NCBI GenBank assembly: GCA_964531675.1 | Contig: CAZHFW010000004.1 | Span: forward strand, 62,001-126,000 | DNA from: CAZHFW01 sp964531675 | Lineage (GTDB): Bacteria > Planctomycetota > Phycisphaerae > Phycisphaerales > UBA1924 | DNA: 64,000 bases | Direction: 5' to 3' | In this document: positions 17,054 to 25,732 of the stretch, piece after piece | Position numbering within the stretch: the first letter of the stretch is position 1 | How the letters are laid out: every line of letters begins with the position of its first letter | Position numbers and translations under genes: made by a program | Notes under the pieces: model-generated | The model's input: the letters and a program-made list of their open reading frames with translations, nothing else | Told to the model about the DNA's origin: nothing | Database searches by the model: none

Positions 17054-18079
17054 GTGATTCACGCGCAGAAACTGGAGCGTCTGTTGGGTGCGGCCCGCGA
17101 GGCGGTGGCGCGGGCCACGCTGGTGATCCGTCAGGCCAGGCCCAGGGTGCTGGCGGCGGGTTCGTTCAGCAAGTCGGACTCGAGCCCGGTGACCGTCGCG
17201 GACATGGCCGGGCAGGCGGTGGTGGCGCGGACGCTCTCGGAGATGCTCGGGCCTTCGTTCACGCTGGTGGGCGAGGAGACTTCCGAGCCCTTGCAGGGCG
17301 AGGCCAATCGCGAAGCCCTGGCGCTGGCGACGTCGATCGTGGAACCCGTGTGGAAGAACGCGACGCCGGAGGATGTGCTGCGCGCGATCGATCTGGGCGC
17401 GGACAAGGAAGGGGCCAGGCAGGAGTCGTTCTGGACGGTTGATCCCATCGACGGGACCAAGGGCTTTCTGCGCGGGCCCGATGGGCATTACTGCTGCTGC
17501 TTGGCGTACATCCACAAGGGACGTCCGGTGGTGGGGGTGCTTGGTTGTCCGACGCTCGACCTGGATCCGTCCAAGGGTCTTGATCCGTCGCGGGCTTCGG
17601 GCGTGATGCTCTGGTCGGTGCTCGGAGGCGGCGCGTACGCATCGGGGCTCGAGGCGGGGGCCGCCGCGCAGCGGGTGACGTGTGCTCCGTGGGATTCGGC
17701 TCATCGCAAGGTTCGGGTGGCGCTGTCGGCGGAGCCTGATTACGCGGCGGTGCCGCGGGTGCTGCCGGTGCTCTCGTCGGTGGGGCTTGAGGCGGAGATC
17801 CTGAGGCTCGACAGCCAGTGCAAGTACGCGATGGTGGCGCTGGGTCGAGCGGACCTGTTCATGAGGCTTCCCAAGCGGAGGCAGTCACCGGACTACATAT
17901 GGGACCATGCTCCGGGCGAGCTTGTGACCCGGGAGTCGGGTGCGCGGATGACCGATACACAGGGTTTGGAGCTGGATTTCGGGGTGGGCAAGAGCCTGGC
18001 CCGCAACTCCGGGTTCCTGGCGGCCAGCGCGGCGCTGCACGAGCGTCTGCTGGGCGCCTTGAAGCAGGGGAACTGGTAG
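17054..18079 (+). CDS. 3'(2'),5'-bisphosphate nucleotidase (CysQ/Hal2-like)
   Basis: Metal-dependent phosphatase of the inositol-monophosphatase superfamily. It most resembles enzymes that hydrolyse 3'-phosphoadenosine 5'-phosphate (PAP) or PAPS. The 341-residue protein has the metal ligands in order: Asp50 (TVADMAGQA), Glu74-Glu75 (LVGEETSE), the signature WTVDPIDGTKGFLRG with Asp130 and Asp133, and the late motif YIWDHAPGELVTRESG. The WTVDPIDGTKGF form and the insert before it favour the Hal2/PAP subgroup over plain inositol monophosphatase. GTG 17054 is the chosen start. It stands alone between a terminator and the glycan cluster. Confidence 0.85.
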   Translation: MIHAQKLERLLGAAREAVARATLVIRQARPRVLAAGSFSKSDSSPVTVADMAGQAVVARTLSEMLGPSFTLVGEETSEPLQGEANREALALATSIVEPVWKNATPEDVLRAIDLGADKEGARQESFWTVDPIDGTKGFLRGPDGHYCCCLAYIHKGRPVVGVLGCPTLDLDPSKGLDPSRASGVMLWSVLGGGAYASGLEAGAAAQRVTCAPWDSAHRKVRVALSAEPDYAAVPRVLPVLSSVGLEAEILRLDSQCKYAMVALGRADLFMRLPKRRQSPDYIWDHAPGELVTRESGARMTDTQGLELDFGVGKSLARNSGFLAASAALHERLLGALKQGNW

Positions 18080-18168
18080 GCGCCCGAGCGCGGGATGCCG
18101 GTCCTCGGGGTCACGCGTGAAGGGTGGTTCGGATGCGATTGGTTGGGAGCTTTGAGGGCCGCGAGCGC

Positions 18169-19422
18169 ATGCACATTGTTCTGCTCAACCAGGCGTTTCA
18201 CCCCGACGTGGTCGCGACCGCGCAGATGGCCAAGGACCTGGCCGATGCGCTGACCAAGCGCGGGCACACCGTCACCGCGATCGCATCCCGGTCGATCTAC
18301 GGCAAGTCGGGCGCGGTGCTCCCCAAGCGCGAGATGGTCGACGGCATCGACGTGCACCGCGTGGGCTTCAGCCTCTTCGGCAAGGCGGGGATCGCGGCCC
18401 GTCTGGCGGACTTCCTGTTCTTCTACATCCTGGCGGTCTGGAAGATCCTGACGGTGCGCAAGCCCGACGTGGTGGTCGGGTTCACGACGCCGCCGTTCAT
18501 CTCGCTCCTGGCGATTCTGAGCAGCTGGGTGCGCGGGTCCAAGGCGGTGTACTGGCTGATGGATCTGTACCCGGACGTGCCGGTCGCGTGCGGACTCATG
18601 AAGGCTTCGTCGCCTCTGACGCGCATGTTCGAGTGGTTCAGCCGGTTCATCCTGAAGCGTTCGCACGCGACGGTCGTCCTGGGCCGGTGCATGCAGGAGA
18701 AGGTGCTGAGCAAGGGCGCGCCCGCGGATCGCGTGAAGCTGATCCCGGTGTGGTCGGATCTTGGCGAAGACGATCCGGTGGCGCCCGAGGTCAACCCGTA
18801 CCGCAAGACCTGGGGCCTTGAGGGCAAGTTCTGCGTCATGTACTCGGGCAACTTCGGCATCGGCCACGAGGCGCTGACGATCTGCAAGGCGATGGAGCGG
18901 CTCAAGGACCGCGTCGACATCAAGTTCGTCTTTGTCGGCGGCGGCAAGCGCCGCAAGGAAGTCGAGGCCTTCATCAAGGAGCGCGGGCTGAGCAACGCGG
19001 CGTACTACGACTACGTGCCGCGGGAGAAGATCGGCGAATCGCTCAGCGCAGCCGACGTGCACCTGATCAGCCTGCGTGAGGGGTGCGAGGGGATCATCTG
19101 TCCCTCCAAGCTCTTTGGCGTGATGGCGGTGGCCAAGCCGAGCGTGTACGTGGGGAATCCCCGCAGCGAGATCGCGCGGGTGCTCACCGAGTCGGACTCC
19201 GGGTTTCTGGTCCGCGAGGGTCAGGATCAGGAGATGGCCGAGGCGATCACCAGGCTGGCCGATGACCGGGCCCTGGCGGCGCGGATGGGCCATGCGGCCC
19301 GGCGCGAGCTGCTCGGGAAGTACGACAAGGCGACGCTCTGCCAGTCCTGGGTACGGATGCTCGAAACGCTCGTGGGTGGGCCCGCTCCCGATCAGAGCGC
19401 CAGAGATGCGCGGGCGGCCTGA
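18169..19422 (+). CDS. Glycosyltransferase family 4 protein (WcaI-like)
   Basis: GT-B-fold glycosyltransferase that probably adds a sugar to a lipid-linked glycan at the inner face of the membrane. The 417-residue protein begins MHIVLLNQAFHPDVVATAQM, typical of the WcaI-like group. It contains DVVVGFTTPPFISLLAI, YWLMDLYPDVP, the acceptor/donor hinge CVMYSGNFGIGHE, and the GT4 donor-binding stretch SLREGCEGIICPSKLFGVMA. ATG 18169 is chosen for agreement with the family N-terminus; an in-frame ATG at 18133 is possible. First gene of the glycan cluster at 18-24 kb. The sugar is not predictable. Confidence 0.85.
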   Translation: MHIVLLNQAFHPDVVATAQMAKDLADALTKRGHTVTAIASRSIYGKSGAVLPKREMVDGIDVHRVGFSLFGKAGIAARLADFLFFYILAVWKILTVRKPDVVVGFTTPPFISLLAILSSWVRGSKAVYWLMDLYPDVPVACGLMKASSPLTRMFEWFSRFILKRSHATVVLGRCMQEKVLSKGAPADRVKLIPVWSDLGEDDPVAPEVNPYRKTWGLEGKFCVMYSGNFGIGHEALTICKAMERLKDRVDIKFVFVGGGKRRKEVEAFIKERGLSNAAYYDYVPREKIGESLSAADVHLISLREGCEGIICPSKLFGVMAVAKPSVYVGNPRSEIARVLTESDSGFLVREGQDQEMAEAITRLADDRALAARMGHAARRELLGKYDKATLCQSWVRMLETLVGGPAPDQSARDARAA

Positions 19423-19684
19423 CCGCCGGCCTGGGGCCTGCCTGGATTTCCCATCCAACCCAAACCCACACCAAACCACCCGAGGGGGCTGGTGAGAGAT
19501 ATCCTCTCCGGCTTCGCAGACGGCGTGCGGACCGGCCGATAGAAACGGTCCGGCGCGCGTGTGCGCGGCGGAAGCGGTTCCGCGGATGGGCGCGGCAGCG
19601 TCGGGCTGCCTGATCGTCTAAGTGTCTGTGGAAAATCGACTTGTGCAACCCCGTCCGGACTGGAAGGGTTGAGGGAGTGTCGGC

Positions 19685-20647
19685 GTGAGCACCATGGCCA
19701 GCGATCCCAAGGCGGCAAGCTTGGCCGAGGACGGCACGCCGTACGTGCGTCGGAGCAACATCGAGGTCATCTTCACGGTCAAGAACGAGGAGATGAACCT
19801 CCCGTTCTCGCTGCCGGCGGTGACGTCGTGGGCGGACAAGGTGTGGATCGTCGACAGCGAGTCGACGGATCGGACGCTGGCGATCGCGCGTGAGCACGGG
19901 TGCGGGATCCGGGTGCAGAAGTGGCTCGGCTATGCCGGGCAGAAGAACTGGGCGCTGGACAACCTGCCGCTCAAGAGCGACTGGGTGCTGATCATCGACG
20001 GCGACGAGGTTGTGATGGACGACCTTCGCGAGAAGATGCAGGCGATCGCGTCGAAGCCGATGGAGCAGGTGCCGGAGGCGGCGTTCTTCATCAACCGGTA
20101 CTTCATCTTCCTGGGGAAGAAGATCAAGCATTGCGGGTATTACCCGTCGTGGAACATCCGCTTCTTCAAGCGGGGCAAGGCGCGCTACGAGCAGCGCGAT
20201 GTGCACGAGCACATGCTGGCCGACGGGCCGGTGGGGTACATCCACGGGCACCTGGAGCACTACGACCGTCGGAGCCTGGAAGTGCTGATGGAGAAGCACA
20301 ACCGGTACTCGACGCTCGAGGCCAAGGAGATCTACCGCGTCCGCCACTCGGCGAGCCACGCGGGATTCAAGGCGAGCTTCTGGGGTGGTCCGATCGAGCG
20401 GCGGCGCTGGATCAAGCACGTCATCTATCCGAAACTGCCCTGCAAGTGGTTGTTCCGATTCCTGTTCATGTACATCCTCAAGGGGGGATTCTGGGACGGG
20501 ATCACGGGTTTCCGGTTCAGCATGTTCATTACGGCCTACGAGCTGCTCATCCATCTGAAGCTCATCGAGCTTGAGCTGCAGGAGAAGGATCGGCGTTGGC
20601 TGGAGTCGCAGCGGAGCCCCGCTGCTGGTCAGGAAGGGAAGGCATAG
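19685..20647 (+). CDS. Glycosyltransferase family 2 protein
   Basis: GT-A-fold glycosyltransferase of 320 residues. After a 25-residue leader the fold begins with IEVIFTVKNEEMNLPFSL, then the nucleotide-binding WIVDSESTDRT (Asp57) and the metal-binding DGDE at 105-108. The pattern KWLGYAGQKNWALD and YYPSWNIRFFKRG resembles the WaaE/KdtX-type family that acts in lipopolysaccharide core or capsule synthesis. The C-terminal third (about 250-290) is hydrophobic and may bind the membrane. GTG 19685 is used, with ATG 19694 as an alternative. A 262-base gap precedes it, where GAGAG-ATATC-CTCTC at about 19494 forms a small dyad; no clear promoter is seen. The next gene starts three bases after its stop. 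Confidence 0.83.
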   Translation: MSTMASDPKAASLAEDGTPYVRRSNIEVIFTVKNEEMNLPFSLPAVTSWADKVWIVDSESTDRTLAIAREHGCGIRVQKWLGYAGQKNWALDNLPLKSDWVLIIDGDEVVMDDLREKMQAIASKPMEQVPEAAFFINRYFIFLGKKIKHCGYYPSWNIRFFKRGKARYEQRDVHEHMLADGPVGYIHGHLEHYDRRSLEVLMEKHNRYSTLEAKEIYRVRHSASHAGFKASFWGGPIERRRWIKHVIYPKLPCKWLFRFLFMYILKGGFWDGITGFRFSMFITAYELLIHLKLIELELQEKDRRWLESQRSPAAGQEGKA

Positions 20648-20650
20648 GTC

Positions 20651-21343
20651 ATGGCGCAGAGCAGCAAGAGCGAGTACGGCTGGGTGGACGCGACGCCGCG
20701 TGAATCGGCGGACATCCTCACGGCCCCGATGGACGCGCTGATCGGTCCGGTCGGGCCCGAGACGCGGATCATCGACATCGGCTGCGGCAACGGCTATCAC
20801 GCGGGGCGGTACGCGCGCCGGGGCTGCAAGGTCGTGGGCGTCGACATGGCCCCCGACGGGATCGAGATCGCGCGCAAGGCCCATCCGCAGGCGCGGTTCG
20901 AGGTCGTTCCCGCCAACGAGGCGATCCTGAAAGTGCTTGGCGAAGCGCCCTTTGACGTGGCGATCTCGACGGAAGTCGTGGAGCACGTCTTTGACGCGCA
21001 CGCGTGGGCGTCGGCGTGCTTTGATGCGCTGAAGCCCGGCGGGCGTCTGGTCATGTCCACGCCTTACCACGGCTACATCAAGAACATGGCGATCTCGGTG
21101 CTCAACAAGTGGGATGGTCACTTCCATCCGCTGCGCACCGGCGGGCACATCAAGTTCTGGTCGAAGGCGACGATCGCGCGGTTGCTCGAGTTCCACGGGT
21201 TCGAGAACATCCGCTTCATCGGAGCGGGGCGCGTGCCGTATCTCTGGAAGAGCATGGTGGTCGGCGCTGACCGGATCAAGGGTCCCAAGCCTCAGGGCCG
21301 CATCGAGGATCTGTGGCGCGAGGATCAGGCTTCCAACGCGTAG
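20651..21343 (+). CDS. Class I SAM-dependent methyltransferase
   Basis: A 230-residue methyltransferase with a Rossmann-like fold. Motif I is IIDIGCGNGYHAG (40-52), the acidic strand-2 end VVGVDMAPDGIE follows, and PFDVAISTEVVEHVFDAHAW and LKPGGRLVMSTPYHG give motifs II-III of the UbiG/type-11 group. It starts three bases after the glycosyltransferase stop with GGAAGG upstream, so the two are cotranscribed. In this setting it probably methylates a sugar or lipid-glycan end, possibly as a chain-length cap. The substrate is inference. Confidence 0.83.
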   Translation: MAQSSKSEYGWVDATPRESADILTAPMDALIGPVGPETRIIDIGCGNGYHAGRYARRGCKVVGVDMAPDGIEIARKAHPQARFEVVPANEAILKVLGEAPFDVAISTEVVEHVFDAHAWASACFDALKPGGRLVMSTPYHGYIKNMAISVLNKWDGHFHPLRTGGHIKFWSKATIARLLEFHGFENIRFIGAGRVPYLWKSMVVGADRIKGPKPQGRIEDLWREDQASNA

Positions 21344-21361
21344 CAAGAAGGGGTCCGAGCG

Positions 21362-21985
21362 GTGAGCGAGCAGAACAGCCAGCCCGGCGGGTATGACGCG
21401 GCATCGGATCCGTATCTGAAGGCCAAGCAGAGTCCCTGGACGCTCAAGGAGAAGATCCTGCGGGCGATCTGGATGCTGGTCGGTCGGCGCATGCTGCGCT
21501 GGAGCTGGCACAACTGGTACGGGTATCGCCGCTGGGTGCTCAGGCTCTTTGGCGCCAGAATCGGGCGTGAGTGCGTGATCCGTCCGTCGGTCGAGGTGTA
21601 CATCCCCTGGAATCTTGAGATGGGGGACATCTCGGCGCTGGGTGACGGCGCGATCGTGTACAACCTCGGGCCTGTGAAGATCGGCAAGCGCGTGACGGTG
21701 AGTCAGTACGCCCACCTGTGCGCGGGTTCGCACGACTTCACGCGGCGCGACATGCCTCTGCTGCGTCCTCCGATCACCATCGGGGACGATTGCTGGATCG
21801 CGGCCGATTCGTTCATCGGCCCCGGCGTGAAGGTCGGAGAAGGCACGATCGTCGGGGCCCGCGCCAGCCTGTTCAGCGATGCGGAGCCCTGGAGCATCTA
21901 TGTGGGCAATCCGGCCCGGAAGCTCAAGGATCGACCCCCCATTCAGATGCCGGACGGCTCGACGCTGGGCGGCAAGAAGGCCTGA
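21362..21985 (+). CDS. WcaF-like O-acetyltransferase (left-handed beta-helix)
   Basis: Acetyl-CoA-dependent sugar O-acetyltransferase of 207 residues. The C-terminal two thirds is a hexapeptide-repeat left-handed beta-helix (for example ITIGDDCWIAADSFIGPGVK). The candidate catalytic His is His124 in AGSHDFTRRDMPL. The N-terminal helix LKEKILRAIWMLV and the motif WHNWYGYRRWVLRLFGARIG resemble the colanic-acid WcaF group. It starts at GTG 21362, 18 bases after the methyltransferase. It probably decorates the polysaccharide made by the neighbouring transferases. Confidence 0.85.
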   Translation: MSEQNSQPGGYDAASDPYLKAKQSPWTLKEKILRAIWMLVGRRMLRWSWHNWYGYRRWVLRLFGARIGRECVIRPSVEVYIPWNLEMGDISALGDGAIVYNLGPVKIGKRVTVSQYAHLCAGSHDFTRRDMPLLRPPITIGDDCWIAADSFIGPGVKVGEGTIVGARASLFSDAEPWSIYVGNPARKLKDRPPIQMPDGSTLGGKKA

Positions 21986-22043
21986 CTCTCGCAAGCCCTG
22001 ACTCTCCCAAGGCCGGATCGATATCATCGAGCCGGACGACCTT

Positions 22044-23948
22044 GTGTTGGGAGCGTGCTTGGGGCAGTTGACGACCAATCCGGCCGGCGCCGCCGGCGAG
22101 ACCCTTCCCGGGGATCTTGCGGGTGGTCGCGTCGCGCGGGTGCTGATCTGCGGCGGGTCGACCACCGCGGGTCGGATGCTCATCAGGCAGCTCCGTGCCG
22201 GCGGCAGCGAAGTGTGCGTCTACCAGGAAGACCCCGAGATCGGCGTGCAGGACCCGGGCGTCACGCTGGTCCGCGGCGCGCTGGGCAAGGTTCATCTGAG
22301 CGAGGGGCTCGAAGGCACCTTCTCCGCAGCGGTGAGTTTTCTCTCGATCGCGCCCGGCGCGGATTCGGGGGAGTTTGATCGGCTCAGCTCGCTCGTGCGC
22401 TTCTGCCGGGAGCGCCGGGTTCCGAAGCTCATTCATGTCGAGCCTGTGCTCAGGCGTCCCGGCGCGGAGTCTCCGACGTCGCGGGTCGTCGAGAACGCGC
22501 CCAGGGAGCTGACCATCCACATCGTGCGCGTGGGCGTGCTTCTGGGCGGTCTCCTGGAAGACCCGATGATCGGCATCGGCGTGCGGCTGTGGAACAACCG
22601 GGTGCTGGCGCTGGGCGCGATGGGCGAGCGTGTGCCCGTGAGCAGCACCAAGGCGGTGGCGGAGACGATCGCGGAGCTGCTCGCAAACACCGGCGGGCCG
22701 GCGCTCACGAACCGGATCGAGGAAGCCAGTCCCACCAAGCGCGAGTATCTGACCGCGTGCTGCCAACAGCTCGGCGCGGGCGTCGGTGTTCGCGGCGTGC
22801 CCGGATGGATCTGGCCCGCGGTGTCGGGGCTCGGGTGGGTCGCATCCAAGCTCGGGGCGGCCAAGCTTGAACCATGGCGCGTCACCGATGGAGCTGCGCC
22901 TTCGAGCGCCGGGCAGCGCGGCTTTGACTGGGTGCGCGAGCTGACCGAGACGGTTGAGAATCAGAAGCCCAACTTCAAATCACCCCACACGACCGCGACG
23001 CCCATGAGCATCACGGCCCAGAAACTGAGCTTCGTCGGGCCCGGCGCGATGACGAGCCGTCATGCTGGGGCGCTGCGCAAGCTCGGGTTCAAGGGTCGCG
23101 TGGTGGCATACGGCGATCCGAACGCCGAGGGCTTTTCTGCCGAATCGCGGTCGCTCGACGCGGTTGATGGAGCGGACCTGCACGTCGTCGGCCCGGGAGG
23201 GCTGGAGCAGCTTGCGAACTTGAAGGATGTTCCCGGCGCGGTGCTGGTGGACCGGCCGTCGTGCACCGACGAGGCGGGCTGGGCCGAGCTCCTGTCGGCT
23301 TCGCGGGCCCGGGGCGATGCGGTCTACGCGTGCCACGAGCATCGCTTCCGCGCCAATGTCACCAGGCTTTTGGATCACATCCGCCGCTTCAACCCGGGCG
23401 GGCTGATCCATGTGGACGTGGACCTTCAGGTGCCGGGCACGGAGCGCGGCGATCTGTGCGAGCTGGCGCTGCCTTCTCTCGATCTGGCGATGATGTTCCA
23501 CGGGCCCGAGGGCGGGCCCTGGTCGGTTGGGCCTGTGCGTTCGCGGTGCGACCGCCTGGGCGCGGTGGACCTGGTGCAGGGTGAGTTCCAGAGCCGGACG
23601 TGCTCGGTGCGCTATGTGCTGAGGCGCGGGTTTGTCGCCCGGCGGACGGTGATCCGCTACGTGTTCCAGAACTATCGGGCGCTGCTCACCTTCGGGCCGG
23701 ACAACTTCTTTGCGCAGCACGCGACGGATCCCTGGGGATTCTCGAGCCTGGGCTTGCGGGAGAGGCTTCGCGGCGCGATCGACGCGGCGGGGAGCGGCCC
23801 CTGCGCGGATGATGCTGCTCCGACGGCGCTGGCGATCTGCGCGGCGCTGGGCGATCTGCGGCTTCGGCCTTCGATCGAACTGGCCAGGCTCACGCCGTTC
23901 TACGAGGCGTGGTTCCAGCTCCGTCGTGCGGCCCGGTCTCAGGCGTGA
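22044..23948 (+). CDS. Two-domain NAD(P)-binding protein: SDR/epimerase-like + Gfo/Idh/MocA-like
   Basis: A single 634-residue reading frame with two Rossmann-type halves. The first (about 30-300) starts with VARVLICGGSTTAGRMLIRQ and contains PKLIHVEPVLRR, in the style of extended SDR epimerases, although no clear YxxxK catalytic pair is visible. The second (about 321-634) begins MSITAQKLSFVGPGAMTSRHAGAL and contains VLVDRPSCTDEAGWAELL and ACHEHRFRANVTRLL, resembling Gfo/Idh/MocA oxidoreductases. An internal ATG at 23004 starts the second half but has no ribosome-binding site, so a true fusion is more likely than two genes. The 5' end is uncertain: GTG 22044 lacks a Shine-Dalgarno. Likely role, by context, is modifying or making a nucleotide sugar. 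Confidence 0.6.
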   Translation: MLGACLGQLTTNPAGAAGETLPGDLAGGRVARVLICGGSTTAGRMLIRQLRAGGSEVCVYQEDPEIGVQDPGVTLVRGALGKVHLSEGLEGTFSAAVSFLSIAPGADSGEFDRLSSLVRFCRERRVPKLIHVEPVLRRPGAESPTSRVVENAPRELTIHIVRVGVLLGGLLEDPMIGIGVRLWNNRVLALGAMGERVPVSSTKAVAETIAELLANTGGPALTNRIEEASPTKREYLTACCQQLGAGVGVRGVPGWIWPAVSGLGWVASKLGAAKLEPWRVTDGAAPSSAGQRGFDWVRELTETVENQKPNFKSPHTTATPMSITAQKLSFVGPGAMTSRHAGALRKLGFKGRVVAYGDPNAEGFSAESRSLDAVDGADLHVVGPGGLEQLANLKDVPGAVLVDRPSCTDEAGWAELLSASRARGDAVYACHEHRFRANVTRLLDHIRRFNPGGLIHVDVDLQVPGTERGDLCELALPSLDLAMMFHGPEGGPWSVGPVRSRCDRLGAVDLVQGEFQSRTCSVRYVLRRGFVARRTVIRYVFQNYRALLTFGPDNFFAQHATDPWGFSSLGLRERLRGAIDAAGSGPCADDAAPTALAICAALGDLRLRPSIELARLTPFYEAWFQLRRAARSQA

Positions 23949-23969
23949 AAGCCCGGTCTCAGGCGTGAA
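23931..23969. repeat. Tandem 20-base duplication across the stop codon
   Basis: The unit GCCCGGTCTCAGGCGTGAA occurs twice with a 20-base period (23931-23949 and 23951-23969). The first copy encodes the last residues and TGA stop of the two-domain gene; the second is an exact copy after the stop. It looks like a recent slippage duplication. Confidence 0.8.
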
Positions 23970-23976
23970 GACCCGC

Positions 23977-24378
23977 TCAGACGTACCGGTATTCGATGGG
24001 CGCTTCGACCTCGGAGTGCAGGCTCGCGTGCACCGGGCACGTGTGCCCGACGCGCTCGATGCGCTCGCGCCACTCGGCGGGGATGGAGGCGGGGAGCGTC
24101 ACGACGACCGGCAGGCGGCCGATGCGGCGCGGCGTCTGGTTCATGTGCTTCTCGACGCGCGCCGTCGCGTTGCCGATCGACAGCCCATTGCGCTCGGCGT
24201 ACATGCCGATGGTGGTCAGGATGCACGCTGCCAGGCCCGCAGCGACCAGGTCGGTCGGGGAGAACGCGGAGGCTTCACCCCCGATGTCCTTGGGCGCGTC
24301 GGTGCGGAGGGTGGGGCCCTCGGGGTGGGTGAGGTCGCACTTCTTGTTGCCGGCGTAACGGACGTTGATCTCAACCAT
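23977..24378 (-). CDS. OsmC/Ohr family peroxide-detoxification protein
   Basis: A 133-residue OsmC-family protein. These reduce organic or lipid hydroperoxides through a Cys pair. Here Cys52 lies in LAACILTTIGMYAERNG and Cys114 in VGHTCPVHASLHSEVEA, the expected positions in the family fold; AFSPTDLVAAGLAAC is the characteristic stretch. ATG at 24378 gives the normal start MVEINVRYAG; a longer frame upstream reads the antisense side of the next gene's 3' region. It is monocistronic and convergent with the glycan cluster. The subgroup (OsmC, Ohr or YhfA-like) is not resolved. Confidence 0.85.
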   Translation of the reverse strand: MVEINVRYAGNKKCDLTHPEGPTLRTDAPKDIGGEASAFSPTDLVAAGLAACILTTIGMYAERNGLSIGNATARVEKHMNQTPRRIGRLPVVVTLPASIPAEWRERIERVGHTCPVHASLHSEVEAPIEYRYV

Positions 24379-24400
24379 GCCTGAGGGTAGGCCCGGGTTC

Positions 24401-25651
24401 TCAGCACCCCGCGTCGAAGGCGTTGAAGAACGCGAAGAAGTCGTTGAGGTCGGTTCCCGGGTTGGCGTCCAGGTCGGCGCAGGGGCCCGAGAGGTCCCAG
24501 CACCCGAAGAACGCGAAGAAGTCGGAGAGGTCAACGACGCCATTGTCATCGATGTCCGCGGTGCAGCAGGTGTTTCCGACGAAGGCGATCCAGGAGTTCT
24601 CGACGCTGTCGTAGAAGCCATCGCCGATGAGGTAGCGCCCGTCGGGCGAGATCTTGCGGACCGAGAGTCCGGTCCAGTGGGAGAGGTCGAGGCCGCGCGA
24701 GGCGAGCAGGGACTCGACGGATCGTCCGGAGAAGCGGAGCGTGTTGCACCAGACCCGGCCTCGGTCGGCGCTGGAGCCCGGGCTGCGCGAGTTGCCGATC
24801 ACCGTCGCGCCGTTTGCGGAGAGGTCGAGCGCTTCGCCTGAGGCGTCATCCACGACCAGCGGAAGCGGAGCCCAGGCGTTCACGTTGGAGACGTAGAGCC
24901 AGGGCTGGCGGACGCCCGAGGCGTTCACCGCAGCTCCCGCGCCCCAGGCGCCGTCGACCGAGATGCTGTTGAGCACGCAAGAGGTGTTGCCGAATGGCAG
25001 CGCCAGGAGCGAGGCGGTGATGGGGGAGCCGGCGCGGTTCCAGGAAACCGCCCTCAGGATCGTCGCGCCGTCGCTGATGCGGCGGAAGCTGGCGTTGCCG
25101 AAGATGCGCGTGCCCACAGCGCCGAGCGCTTCGGTGTCGCGGGTCTCGGATCCCGACAACGTCGCCGCGGGAAGCGAGAGGGACGATGCGGGGCTGGTGC
25201 GCGAGAAGAGCAGGCCCGTGCGAGGATCCGTGCTGAGGGACCCGAAGGCCTCGGAGCCATCGATCGCGGAGCCAACGACTCGCCCGACGATTGAGCTCGA
25301 GCTTGTGCCGGCGGCGCCAGCCTTGTAGGAGATGATCGTGCCCGAGCCGATCGAGACGCCGAAGGCGGTGGAGCCATCATCCGAAAGGGCTGCAGCGGTC
25401 CAGCGGGCAGGGCTTGCGATGAGTTGGAGGCTGCTGGTCTTGCTCCAGAAGAATCCGGTGTCGACCAGCGTCGTCTGGAAGGCGAAGGAGTACTGGCCGA
25501 GCGCGACGCCTTCGTTGGTGACGTCCACAAAGCGGAGCGTGGCCAGCGGACTGGGATGGCGCTCGAGCCTTTCGATCCATGGCTGTGCGTGCGCGAGGGG
25601 CGCAGCCAGAGCCACAGCCAGGGAAACAACACAGCGGCGCGAAGGGTTCAT
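24401..25651 (-). CDS. Secreted GC-type dockerin protein, tandem paralogue A
   Basis: A 416-residue exported protein: signal peptide about 1-22 (VVSLAVALAAPLAHA), a beta-rich body with no named family, and the dockerin-like pair at about 362-416. Loop 1 is ADIDDNGVVDLSDFF and loop 2 ADLDANPGTDLNDFF; the protein ends FDAGC. The internal Cys pair (GCWD...PCAD) is present. Body residues around GRVWCNTLRFSGRSVESLLA and SRGLDLSHW are nearly repeated in the next upstream gene (25733-27007), so they arose by tandem duplication. ATG follows GGGAG. ISPDGRYLIGDG suggests HAF-like repeat strands. No enzyme motif is visible. Confidence 0.75.
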   Translation of the reverse strand: MNPSRRCVVSLAVALAAPLAHAQPWIERLERHPSPLATLRFVDVTNEGVALGQYSFAFQTTLVDTGFFWSKTSSLQLIASPARWTAAALSDDGSTAFGVSIGSGTIISYKAGAAGTSSSSIVGRVVGSAIDGSEAFGSLSTDPRTGLLFSRTSPASSLSLPAATLSGSETRDTEALGAVGTRIFGNASFRRISDGATILRAVSWNRAGSPITASLLALPFGNTSCVLNSISVDGAWGAGAAVNASGVRQPWLYVSNVNAWAPLPLVVDDASGEALDLSANGATVIGNSRSPGSSADRGRVWCNTLRFSGRSVESLLASRGLDLSHWTGLSVRKISPDGRYLIGDGFYDSVENSWIAFVGNTCCTADIDDNGVVDLSDFFAFFGCWDLSGPCADLDANPGTDLNDFFAFFNAFDAGC

Positions 25652-25732
25652 GGCACGCTCCCGTCGGAATCGCGCGATCGCGATCCTCCGAGAATATCGG
25701 TTGATGAGCTGTGGACCAAGGAATTCCGGGGC

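Noticed and set aside
19247..22183. 978-residue minus-strand open frame
   Set aside because: Antisense to four well-supported glycan genes with clear motifs; no domain recognised in it.
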